Shown: one piece after another, positions 9,079 to 17,160 of the stretch
Layout: the number at the start of each line of letters is the position of its first letter
How positions within the stretch are numbered: the stretch's first letter is position 1
Assembly: GCF_002933815.1 (NCBI RefSeq)
Contig: NZ_BEYR01000002.1
Coordinates: forward strand, 755,704-819,703
Length of the DNA: 64,000 nt
From: Sphingobacterium sp. HMA12
GTDB taxonomy: Bacteria; Bacteroidota; Bacteroidia; Sphingobacteriales; Sphingobacteriaceae
Direction: 5' to 3'
The notes under the pieces: model-generated
Told to the model about the DNA's origin: nothing
Databases searched by the model: none
What the model saw: only the letters and a program-made list of their open reading frames with translations
Position numbers and translations under genes: made by a program

Positions 9079-10063
9079 CTAAAGTTTGTTCGAGATCAAA
9101 TACTTTTTCAAGCCAACTGTCTAATGTATATTTCCTATAAAGTTCGATGGCGATTCTTTTATAAGGGGTATGAAAAAAGGATTCATTTAAGATTTCCAAA
9201 TCTTTATCGATATATAAGATATTTTGGGGATCGTAAAAATCATAATTTAGAATGCTTGGATTGTCAGTTATGATTTTTTTTTCCAGAGCCATTGCCTCAA
9301 AAATTCGGAAGCTTAAGCCCTCCTGTCCGTCCCGCATCAAATCGAGAATTACTCTATTCTTCTTATACTCTGTTAATACCTCATCTATATAAATGGGTGT
9401 TTTTCTTAGTTGGATATACCCGTTAAGTAATTTATTGGAGGATAATTGTTTTATTTTCTCTTTCCATACCTGTTTCCCCACCACAATAATTTTGCTTTTT
9501 ATTTTCATTGTAGAGAGACGGGACGCTAATTTACGGAGCAATTTAATACGTCTTTTGTCATAGGATGTTATATAGAATAAGTCGTTTTCAATCGTATCAC
9601 ATTTGAGAGGCTGATCAGAAAGATAGTTATAATTGGTGATCTTCTCAAAGCCATATTTTTTAACGTCTTTGTCTTCAAAAGAATAGATCTTATCAAACAG
9701 ATCCAATTTGTCTTCCACAGGAAAACGTTCTAGATTGTCATATAGATAGGATATTAAATTGGGAGTATATGATTTGATCTGCTTAATCGTTTTGTAATCC
9801 AACGTGTGAGGATTCAATACTAGTATTTTATCCTGCGGCCCTAATTTTGCCAATGACTCAAGCACATACTGCTGACGTTTGACATGCTTAATATTTCTGT
9901 TGAGAAAAATTTTACTGATAGCATTGAAAGCCCGTTCACCGAAATTTTTGTACCGATAGGATCCCATATTAATATGAGAGGCATCAATACCCTTTTCTTG
10001 TAACTTCTTTACAATATGGTGGTCGTAATTCCAGTAATCAAAGCTTATAATACAAATCTTCAT
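9047..10063 (-). CDS. GT-B-like glycosyltransferase, paralogue C of three
   Basis: 338 residues. Same plan as paralogues A and B: MKICIISFDYWNYDHH at the N-terminus, YKNFGERAFNAISKIF, FDKIYSFEDKD, then GLSFRIFEAMALEKKIITDN, FYDPQNILYI and KYTLDSWLEKVF. The C-terminal box matches A more closely than B in the GLSFRIFE segment. It overlaps the GT2 gene upstream by 26 bases and paralogue B downstream by 32, so the order GT2-C-B-GT4 is one transcriptional unit. Function inferred from neighbours and the GT-B-like layout. Confidence 0.6.
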   Translation of the reverse strand: MKICIISFDYWNYDHHIVKKLQEKGIDASHINMGSYRYKNFGERAFNAISKIFLNRNIKHVKRQQYVLESLAKLGPQDKILVLNPHTLDYKTIKQIKSYTPNLISYLYDNLERFPVEDKLDLFDKIYSFEDKDVKKYGFEKITNYNYLSDQPLKCDTIENDLFYITSYDKRRIKLLRKLASRLSTMKIKSKIIVVGKQVWKEKIKQLSSNKLLNGYIQLRKTPIYIDEVLTEYKKNRVILDLMRDGQEGLSFRIFEAMALEKKIITDNPSILNYDFYDPQNILYIDKDLEILNESFFHTPYKRIAIELYRKYTLDSWLEKVFDLEQTLDEKKITLYSS

Positions 10064-10814
10064 TTTTTTCTTCTCTTTTCAACGACATAAAAGTTTCATG
10101 TACGCTGAGACTCTGTAGGTAGCAAAGTTGATATCCTCGTCGTCCGTCAAGAATACCTAGTTTCAAAAAGTATGCCTTAAAAAATTTAAAGGATACTTTT
10201 GCTAGGTGACTCAACAGCGAATATCGCTTGTTCTTAGCATAGAGCTCCTTGCCTTTAAGCTCTCCATAATGAACCATTTTCTCTTTATAAGACGCATAAT
10301 CAGCAAAAGAATAATGCCATATTTTATTTTTTAAGCTACCGATCGTCCCGTTGACAATTAACGTCTCGTGGACTTTCTTTTTGGTATCATACGTAACCTT
10401 ACTCTTTTTGAACAGACGGAAATTCTTGTCATTTTGTGTTCCAGAAAAATTAATCCGTTCACCACAAAAGAAAAAAAGACGGTACATGTAATACGCATCC
10501 TTAGCTTGCGGATCATTTACCGTTGACAATATTTCAGCTTGACTAGCGGCAGGTAAACGTTCATCTGCGTCCAAAAATAAAATCCAGTCATTATTCGCAT
10601 AAGTCAATGCTAAATTCCGCTGCTTGGTGAAATCTTCAAATTTATTTTGATAAATCTTTACTTTTGGGTGCAATCGAGCTCGTTCCAATGTTTGATCTGT
10701 GCTGAATGAATCCAGAAGAATAATCTCATCTGCAAATTCCATACTCTGAAGAACCTCGTCTATATTATTTTCCTCGTTGTATGTGATAATTAAAGCGCTT
10801 ATTTTTTGACTCAA
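10038..10814 (-). CDS. Family 2 glycosyltransferase, WaaE/KdtX-like
   Basis: 258 residues with a classic GT2 core: SALIITYNEENNIDEVLQSM, DEIILLDSFSTDQT, the QRNLALTYANNDWILFLDAD metal site, then a KKKVHETL segment and a basic C-terminal part (LGILDGRRGYQ). This arrangement (ITYNEE, QRN, LDADER, HE) is that of the WaaE/KdtX lipopolysaccharide core beta-glucosyltransferase group. It is the first gene of the leftward GT2-C-B-GT4 operon. Family certain, exact linkage not. Confidence 0.83.
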   Translation of the reverse strand: MSQKISALIITYNEENNIDEVLQSMEFADEIILLDSFSTDQTLERARLHPKVKIYQNKFEDFTKQRNLALTYANNDWILFLDADERLPAASQAEILSTVNDPQAKDAYYMYRLFFFCGERINFSGTQNDKNFRLFKKSKVTYDTKKKVHETLIVNGTIGSLKNKIWHYSFADYASYKEKMVHYGELKGKELYAKNKRYSLLSHLAKVSFKFFKAYFLKLGILDGRRGYQLCYLQSLSVHETFMSLKREEKNEDLYYKL

Positions 10815-11170
10815 TGTTTATGATATAATTGAAAATTGGACCATATGATATTATAACGTAGTAGATCTTTATATCGTTACAATATTTTTAAAAAAATGAC
10901 ATTTGATTTTCTGAACTAAGACCACAACTTCTTAGGACTTTTAGTATTTTGTGACAAATATATTACATATTTTTTTGTAATAGAATATAAAAAATAAATT
11001 GTTGGGTATCTTACAATTTTTATTAAAATAAGCAGAATTTAGTTTACTAAATATATGAAAAAAGAACGTTTTTAAGGATATATCTTTATTTTTGCAGTTA
11101 GACGATTTCAAGATTTTTTTGTCGTCCTGTTTACGCTATTTATTTCCATTATTTTAACTTTTTAATTCAG
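10815..11170. other. AT-rich divergent intergenic region
   Basis: A 356-base gap between the leftward GT2 operon and the rightward GT32-GT90 pair. It is strongly AT-rich with T runs, carries one good TAnnTTTG box for the rightward genes, and shows no open frame or stable hairpin that I could support. Confidence 0.6.
11087..11094 (+). promoter_or_regulatory. Candidate -7 promoter box (TATTTTTG)
   Basis: Exact TAnnTTTG match 76 bases before the GTG start of the GT32 gene. No -33 TTTG at good spacing. Confidence 0.4.
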
Positions 11171-11836
11171 GTGGCGATTCCAAAGGTTATATATCAGACT
11201 TTTAAAACAAATAAGATCCCTTTATTGACTAAATTTTATATTTGGCGATTCCTGAAACGGAATAAGGGCTATCGGCGAGAGTTTTTTGACGATACGCAAA
11301 TTGATCATCTTGTTAGAGAATATTTTGACCAACGTACTTATGACGCTTTCGCCCGTTTGCAAATTGGGGCCGCCAAAGCGGATTTTTTTAGGTATGCTGT
11401 TTTATACGTTCACGGGGGGATTTATTTGGATTTGGACAGTGATATTATCGGCCGCCTGGATGATGTCATTAAACCGGAGGATATTGCCGTAATCGCACAT
11501 GAGAACAACAGAAGTCTCTATGCGCAATGGGCCCTGATCTATGATAAAGGCCATCCTTTTTTAAAGAAAACCATTGAGTTGATCGTGAGAAACATCGAAG
11601 AGAATCGGTATCTCCATGATGTACATCAGATGACCGGACCCACAGTTTATACTGAGGCAATTAATATGGTATTGGAAGAAGACCCCAAAGTGCCGTTTCG
11701 TCGTATAATAGATGATTATCGAGGCTTGCTGAAATTCAAATATAAATTAAGCAAGATTTTAATTTATGGTGACCGATCATTGCATTGGAAAAAAATGCAG
11801 CTGAATACACCAGTTATCAAACCCAAAGACAAATAG
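11171..11836 (+). CDS. Glycosyltransferase with DXD sugar-binding motif (GT32, OCH1-like)
   Basis: 221 residues starting at GTG; no ATG lies in a better place upstream, and the opening AIPKVIYQTFKTNKIP is the family's normal N-terminus. It contains AAKADFFRYAVLYVHGGIYL followed by DLDSD, the Gly_transf_sug DXD region that binds nucleotide sugar and metal. HQMTGPTVYTEAI matches the conserved C-terminal GP motif. It is followed 33 bases later by a GT90-like gene on the same strand. Likely transfers a mannose- or galactose-type sugar in LPS assembly. Confidence 0.83.
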   Translation: MAIPKVIYQTFKTNKIPLLTKFYIWRFLKRNKGYRREFFDDTQIDHLVREYFDQRTYDAFARLQIGAAKADFFRYAVLYVHGGIYLDLDSDIIGRLDDVIKPEDIAVIAHENNRSLYAQWALIYDKGHPFLKKTIELIVRNIEENRYLHDVHQMTGPTVYTEAINMVLEEDPKVPFRRIIDDYRGLLKFKYKLSKILIYGDRSLHWKKMQLNTPVIKPKDK

Positions 11837-11869
11837 AGGCGCATTGCTTGATATATTGTTATTTATGTC

Positions 11870-12832
11870 ATGAGTTTAAATTACAAGAAGTTTTTCTTTA
11901 AGAATAAAAATGTAAAATTCTTCTATTATCTGGAAGTGTTTTGCAGTGAGGTAATACCAAAGACATTTCTTAGGAAAAAGGCGCGGAAAATATTAACAAT
12001 GAATTGGGGAAGCCGATCAGAATGGTTGGAGTTTCGAGTCAACTATTATAATAAATTGACACCGGGGCGAACGTTATCAAACGATGCTATACGCATTAAG
12101 GATTACCGAATTCCCAAAAGAATCAGGGTTTACTATTTTGATAGTAAACAGTATTTGAATTATTTTAGCCAAGAACTGAAATTTCAAATTTTGCCGGGCG
12201 ATATCATTGATATTCCATCAAATCCGGCCCTTGTAAAAAGTAGGCCCATTGCTGGAGATAATGCTAACTCGGTGCTGCTAAATTTAGATAAGAGTCGGCA
12301 TTTTAATTTTATTGAAGACCATATTCCACTTTGTGAAAAGAAAGACATACTGGTGGGGCGAAGCATGTTTGCGCAAACACATCGCCGGATATTTTTTGAA
12401 AAATACTATGACCATCCATTATGTGATCTAAAGAAGGCATTCAAAACTTCAGATCCTGATTACCTTTCTATCACAGGACATCTTTCCTATAAATTTATAT
12501 TGGCTTTGGAGGGGAATGATGTAGCGACAAATTTGAAATGGATTATGTCCTCAAATTCGATCGCTGTTATGCCAATGCCGAAATATGAAACTTGGTTTAT
12601 GGAAGGTACACTAATACCGGATCATCACTTTATTTGTATTAAAGAAGACTACTCAGATCTAGAGACCAAGCTTAACTATTTTATTGAGCATGGGGATAAA
12701 GCCGAAGCAATCGTGAAAAATGCTAATGATTATGTAAGACTTTTTATGGATCAACGCGAGGAAGATGCCGTTTCACTTCGGGTATTGAAAAAATATTTTA
12801 TTTCAACGGGGCAGGACCCGTTAAATTCATAG
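11870..12832 (+). CDS. GT90 (CAP10-like) LPS-modifying glycosyltransferase
   Basis: 320 residues. The C-terminal half carries the CAP10 pattern: LSITGHLSYKFILALEGNDV, SSNSIAVMPMPKYETWFMEG and DHHFICIKEDYSDLETKL. It is related to fungal capsule xylosyltransferases and bacterial LPS-modifying enzymes of family GT90. The N-terminus is basic with no signal peptide, consistent with a cytoplasmic or membrane-peripheral enzyme. It pairs with the GT32 gene. Its 3' end overlaps the convergent GT4 gene by six bases. Sugar specificity unknown. Confidence 0.8.
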   Translation: MSLNYKKFFFKNKNVKFFYYLEVFCSEVIPKTFLRKKARKILTMNWGSRSEWLEFRVNYYNKLTPGRTLSNDAIRIKDYRIPKRIRVYYFDSKQYLNYFSQELKFQILPGDIIDIPSNPALVKSRPIAGDNANSVLLNLDKSRHFNFIEDHIPLCEKKDILVGRSMFAQTHRRIFFEKYYDHPLCDLKKAFKTSDPDYLSITGHLSYKFILALEGNDVATNLKWIMSSNSIAVMPMPKYETWFMEGTLIPDHHFICIKEDYSDLETKLNYFIEHGDKAEAIVKNANDYVRLFMDQREEDAVSLRVLKKYFISTGQDPLNS

Positions 12833-13936
12833 GGCCGAATAAATTGAAGACATCTGCTGTGCGACACGGTCGTCATTGAATTTTTGTACAAATTCTAATC
12901 CTTTTTTGCTCATTTCCTGACGTCTGTATGTATCTTCGAGCAAGGATTTAATCGCATCATACATCTGGGAGATGTCTGTAGGATCTACATAACAGGATGA
13001 AGGTCCACCAGCTTCTGGGAATACGCCCATTTTACTTGTAATAACCGGTGTGCCCGAATAGAGTGCCTCTATAATGGGGATACCAAAGCCTTCATAAATA
13101 GAAGGGTAGATAAATATGGAGGCTGCGGCATATAAAATTGCCAGTTCTTCCATTGCAAGCCCCTGAAAGAAAAACACCTTGTTTTCCAGCTTATTCTGCC
13201 CGATATATTCCATGATTTCTTGGTGGTACCGTGTCGGTTTGCCAACGATAACTAACGGAATAGCCAGGTCTTTGATCGCTTTTATTACAGGTAAGATATT
13301 TTTTCGGGCTTCAATTGTTCCAACATTAAGCAAAAATTCTTGTGGTAAACCAAGCTTTTCTTTGATCGCCCTTTTTTGTTCTTCGGATTTGACTGTTTTA
13401 AAGGATTCATGGCATCCTTGATAAACGACATCAATTTTATTTTCAGGGATGTGAAATAAATCAATAATGTCATTTTTTGTACACTCGCTTATAGCAATGA
13501 TACGGTCGGCAGCTACGCAGGCATGTCTGAATTTCTTTTTGTAAATCCAGCGATCTATGGGATGATAGAGCTCCGGATGCCGCATGAAAATTAGATCATG
13601 GATTGTTACGATAGACTTAATATCTGCTTTGGCAAGACCAGAAGGAATTTCTCCTGATAAGCCATGAAAGATGTCTATTTTATCTTTCTTAAGATCATGG
13701 ACAATACGTCTGTGTCGCCACAGGTTAGGCCATCTTGTATTAATAAATCCCTCTGGCAGGCGGGTTGTCTTTTCGAGGTCCGGATTTTTAATATCGTAAT
13801 TTCCAGTTTTTGTAGTATACTTGATGTATTCGTTCTCCGGGACGTATTTTTCCAGAATACGAACGAGATCACGGCTGTAATTACCCAGACCGGTTTTGTT
13901 CAGAAAAAAGCGCTTTGCATCAAATCCTATCCTCAT
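12827..13936 (-). CDS. Family 4 glycosyltransferase (mannosyltransferase-like)
   Basis: 369-residue GT-B enzyme. The N-terminus MRIGFDAKRFFLNKTGLGNY has the acceptor-side glycine loop. Midway are HGLSGEIP and TIHDLIFMRHPELYHP, seen in bacterial mannosyltransferase-like GT4 proteins. The donor domain has LNVGTIEARKNI and YPSIYEGFGIPIIEALYSG with its paired glutamates. It starts 4 bases inside the stop of the upstream GT9 gene, so it belongs to the leftward DUF4254-GT9-GT4 unit, probably LPS core assembly. Confidence 0.85.
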   Translation of the reverse strand: MRIGFDAKRFFLNKTGLGNYSRDLVRILEKYVPENEYIKYTTKTGNYDIKNPDLEKTTRLPEGFINTRWPNLWRHRRIVHDLKKDKIDIFHGLSGEIPSGLAKADIKSIVTIHDLIFMRHPELYHPIDRWIYKKKFRHACVAADRIIAISECTKNDIIDLFHIPENKIDVVYQGCHESFKTVKSEEQKRAIKEKLGLPQEFLLNVGTIEARKNILPVIKAIKDLAIPLVIVGKPTRYHQEIMEYIGQNKLENKVFFFQGLAMEELAILYAAASIFIYPSIYEGFGIPIIEALYSGTPVITSKMGVFPEAGGPSSCYVDPTDISQMYDAIKSLLEDTYRRQEMSKKGLEFVQKFNDDRVAQQMSSIYSAL

Positions 13937-14958
13937 CTTATCGCTGTTATTTTTTCGATCACCATTTCCGGTGTAATTAAATCAATTGCCTCTGTACCGT
14001 CACAATCGCAAGGTTTGTTGCCATACACGGAACTAGGGCGGTTGGGATGCTCCACTTGGATACAGTCCTCAGCTTGCTGCCCATAACCCGTAAATCCTGC
14101 GTAAGGATGTGTTGCCCCCCATAACGACAGGCATCTTACGCCCATCAATGAAGCCATGTGCAACCCTGACGAATCCATGCTGATCATCAAATCCAGATTG
14201 GATATGATATCCAGTTCTTCTCTCAACGTAAATTTTCCAATGGTATTGTAGGTGTTTGGAAAACGTTCAGTCCAGTTTTGTGCGATTTGAAACTCTTCCT
14301 TACCTCCCCCGAAGAGTAATACATCATATCCATTGTGTGTCAGATAGTCTATGATCTGTTCCATCTTTACCTGTGAAAGGATTTTGTAGCGATGTTGTGC
14401 AAAAGCTGCAATACCAATTTTTTTTCGTTCGAAATTGCCGAACATGCTAAATGCCGCTTTGGGTACATCTTGCAAATCAGAAGTTAATTTGTGACTTAGT
14501 TCAAAGGTGAACCCCAAAGCACGGAATACATCCGCATAGCGCTCTACCGTTAACTTTAACTGCCGCCTAACCTTATGTTCTTTGCGTGTCAGCGCATTCT
14601 TCTCTGGGCGTCCTTTGTCCAGTTGTTTGACCTTGATGCCGGAAAGTGACAGGAGGACATCAAGGATGCGCGAACGTAAGTTGAAGTGTAAATCTGCTAC
14701 AGCGTCTGCACTATATTGTGCCAACTCCTTTTTTAACCGAACTAATCCAAAAAAACCTTTATGGGTCGTCTTAGGTTCAATCGCATGAAATATAACATTC
14801 TTTATGCCGTCAAAAAATGGTGCAAAAAAATGACGACTCACCATGATAATCTCCACCGTAGGATACTGCCGGCAAAATTCTTTCAATACAGAAGCTACCA
14901 TGGCGACATCGCCCATGGCCGAAAATCGGGTTATTATAATTCGCTGCGGTAGTGGCAT
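13933..14958 (-). CDS. Family 9 glycosyltransferase (heptosyltransferase-like)
   Basis: 341 residues with the GT9 layout: IIITRFSAMGDVAMVASVL at the start (R-S-A-x-GD loop), DLHFNLRSRIL, KIGIAAFAQHRYKI, then LDLMISMDSSGLHMASLMGV and LSLWGATHPYAGFTGYGQ. The D-S-G-x-x-H segment and the W-G-x-T-x-P motif bind ADP-heptose in WaaC/WaaF enzymes. A cysteine-containing loop (NKPCDCDGTEA) precedes the C-terminus, as often in this family. It follows DUF4254 by four bases. Role in LPS inner core is likely; heptose as substrate is inferred. Confidence 0.85.
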   Translation of the reverse strand: MPLPQRIIITRFSAMGDVAMVASVLKEFCRQYPTVEIIMVSRHFFAPFFDGIKNVIFHAIEPKTTHKGFFGLVRLKKELAQYSADAVADLHFNLRSRILDVLLSLSGIKVKQLDKGRPEKNALTRKEHKVRRQLKLTVERYADVFRALGFTFELSHKLTSDLQDVPKAAFSMFGNFERKKIGIAAFAQHRYKILSQVKMEQIIDYLTHNGYDVLLFGGGKEEFQIAQNWTERFPNTYNTIGKFTLREELDIISNLDLMISMDSSGLHMASLMGVRCLSLWGATHPYAGFTGYGQQAEDCIQVEHPNRPSSVYGNKPCDCDGTEAIDLITPEMVIEKITAIR

Positions 14959-14962
14959 GTCC

Positions 14963-15568
14963 TTATTTTCCGGAGGTATAAAGTACAGGGTTCAGTTCGG
15001 GGTCGTTATACATTTTCATCTGCTTATAAACTTTCATGTATTTTTCACCCGATTCTATAGCTGTCAATAATTCGTCGATACTTTGTGAAAGATCGATACG
15101 TTGCTCCAGCAAGATGTTCAATTTGTCCTGACAGGCAGAGATATGCGCTGCTGTGGCATCTGAACGGAGTGTTTCCTGCTCCATGTGGTAGATTTTTAAA
15201 GCGAGGATGGACAATCTGTCGATGGCCCAAGCCGGACTTTCCGTGTTGATCTTTGCTGAAGGTAATGCTTCGATACATTGATATTTCTGCAAAAAGTAGC
15301 TGTCAATATATTCTACCGTGTCCGTGCGGTACTGGTTAGACTCATCGATGCGTCGTTTCCAATATAATCCGTCCTTGGGATCAATGGCAGGATTACGTAC
15401 AACATCCTCCATGTGCCATTGTACGGTGTCAATCCAGCACTTTAAGTACAGGAGATGTTCTAGGGATTGTTTGTCATACGGATTCTGGATTGGATGATCA
15501 ATCTGATCGTATACGTGGTAATCCTGGATAGCACGTTGAAAAATGGGATTTGCTATTGCACTAATCAT
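14963..15568 (-). CDS. DUF4254 family protein
   Basis: 201 residues, soluble and mostly helical, with no signal peptide. It begins with FQRAIQDYHVYDQI and has LEHLLYLKCWIDTVQWHMED, NPAIDPKDGLYWKRRIDESN and AWAIDRLSILALKIYHM, which I recognise as DUF4254. The family is typical of Bacteroidota and usually sits next to a GT9 gene, as here. The W-H-x-E-D and R-R-I-D-E-S-N clusters are the most conserved-looking charged patches, but no catalytic role is known to me. A TATATTTG box lies only five bases before the ATG, so a leaderless transcript is possible. Confidence 0.8.
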   Translation of the reverse strand: MISAIANPIFQRAIQDYHVYDQIDHPIQNPYDKQSLEHLLYLKCWIDTVQWHMEDVVRNPAIDPKDGLYWKRRIDESNQYRTDTVEYIDSYFLQKYQCIEALPSAKINTESPAWAIDRLSILALKIYHMEQETLRSDATAAHISACQDKLNILLEQRIDLSQSIDELLTAIESGEKYMKVYKQMKMYNDPELNPVLYTSGK

Positions 15569-15672
15569 GGTACAAATATAAAATATATTATGGAGTTATC
15601 CTTAACTACAAGCGCTGTATAAGCACAGTAAAATTAGCGATGAGTCACACTATGAAAAGAACGGCGATGATT

Positions 15673-17154
15673 TTAAAAAATAGAAAGCAATGTGTCCGGG
15701 AACAGTCCAAGCAAGATCACCAAAAGGGTGCACAGCAAGCCAATACCGAGAAGCAAAGGATTGGATTTGCCAGCATATGGATCCACACTGTCTTTTAAGA
15801 ATGCGTTCAATGGAATCTTAAAGTAATAAAATAGGGAAATCACCGAGGTTAGGGCTCCCACGATTAATAAAGCAAGCAGGCCAAAGGATTGGAAGTTTTG
15901 GTATTGTTCGAATACTTTTGAAAATATCAGTAGCTTACCGACAAATCCAGCGGTAGGAGGCAAACCGATCAAAGCGATCAGGACTAAAGAAAAAGCGGTG
16001 AACAATAGGGGAGATTGCTTACCCAATCCTTTATAAGTGTCAATTGAAGTGCTGCCCAGATTCGTTTCCATGATGTCAATAAAGATAAAGACAGCGATAT
16101 TCATCAGGGCATAAATTGATAAATAGAATAGTAAGACGTTCGATTCATTATTTTGATAGACTAATACGGCCATCAACAATATGCCTGTATGACCGATAGA
16201 AGAATAAGCCATCATGCGCTTGGCATCTTGTTGACGCAAGGCTGCCAGATTACCGATCAACATGGTTGCAATGGCAATAATGATGATAGCGTAAGCCAGA
16301 AAATCGCTAAAATAAAAAGATACAGCAAGCCAGGCCGCGAGAAGCTTGGACAGAAGTACGACGATAGCAATTTTCGGTACAGTCGCCAAGTAAGTGGTGA
16401 TCACTGTCGGGGCACCCTGGTAAACATCAGGGCTCCAAACGTGAAAAGGAAAGAAACTCAGTTTAAAACCAATACCGGTCAGCAGAAATAGGAGGGCAAT
16501 GTTAATCATTAACTGAGGAGCCTCCATCAGACCCGCGATATGACTTGGCGCATCAAAATTTAAGTTTCCCGTGAAACCGTATAGCAAAGATAAGCCATAG
16601 AGCATAACGGCAGCGCAGGTCGACCCAAAGAGTACATATTTCATCGCTGCTTCGGACTGTGCTTTATTGGGTGAAAAATAACCAACCATAATGTAGGAAC
16701 TGATAGATACGGTTTCTACTGCAATGAAGATCATCAGCCAATTACTCGACATGGTCAAAAGATTCAGCCCTAAGGTCGCGGTCAAGAGTACGGCGTACAA
16801 ATCTCCTAAAGGACGATCATGCTGATGACGTTGTTGAATAAAGATCGTAATCAGTAGGGTCGACAGCAGGATTATCACGCGTGCCGATGTTGCGAATGTA
16901 TCAATGTGGATCATGTCGAAGAACCCAATCCTGTCCACATGACTGAGCCCCTGTCCCAATAGATAACAACCACTCAACAATAATCCAGCTATTGTAATCG
17001 TAAAAGATGCTTTGTCCCAGTATTTATCGACGAAAAGACTCGCGATAATACTACCTATAAAAGTAATGATCAGCGTTAATTCCGGTTTGAAATAGGGAAT
17101 ACTAACGAGAATTTGATCAATAAATGAACTGATATATGGACTGAATGCGAGCAT
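15673..17154 (-). CDS. nuoN: NADH-quinone oxidoreductase subunit N
   Basis: 493-residue antiporter-like membrane subunit of complex I with about 14 hydrophobic spans. It has the family signatures ETVSISSYIMVGYF, LTGIGFKLSFFPFHVWSPDV (with the key lysine and the FHVWSPD loop), QQDAKRMMAYSSIGHTGILL and LIGLPPTAGFVGKL. It pumps protons as part of the membrane arm. It is the last gene of nuoHIJKLMN and starts six bases after nuoM. No obvious terminator follows in the 104-base gap. Confidence 0.95.
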   Translation of the reverse strand: MLAFSPYISSFIDQILVSIPYFKPELTLIITFIGSIIASLFVDKYWDKASFTITIAGLLLSGCYLLGQGLSHVDRIGFFDMIHIDTFATSARVIILLSTLLITIFIQQRHQHDRPLGDLYAVLLTATLGLNLLTMSSNWLMIFIAVETVSISSYIMVGYFSPNKAQSEAAMKYVLFGSTCAAVMLYGLSLLYGFTGNLNFDAPSHIAGLMEAPQLMINIALLFLLTGIGFKLSFFPFHVWSPDVYQGAPTVITTYLATVPKIAIVVLLSKLLAAWLAVSFYFSDFLAYAIIIIAIATMLIGNLAALRQQDAKRMMAYSSIGHTGILLMAVLVYQNNESNVLLFYLSIYALMNIAVFIFIDIMETNLGSTSIDTYKGLGKQSPLLFTAFSLVLIALIGLPPTAGFVGKLLIFSKVFEQYQNFQSFGLLALLIVGALTSVISLFYYFKIPLNAFLKDSVDPYAGKSNPLLLGIGLLCTLLVILLGLFPDTLLSIF

Positions 17155-17160
17155 GCTGAA

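Noticed and set aside
13664..14086. 140-codon frame on the plus strand
   Set aside because: It lies opposite two glycosyltransferase genes with strong motifs and shows no protein-like features.
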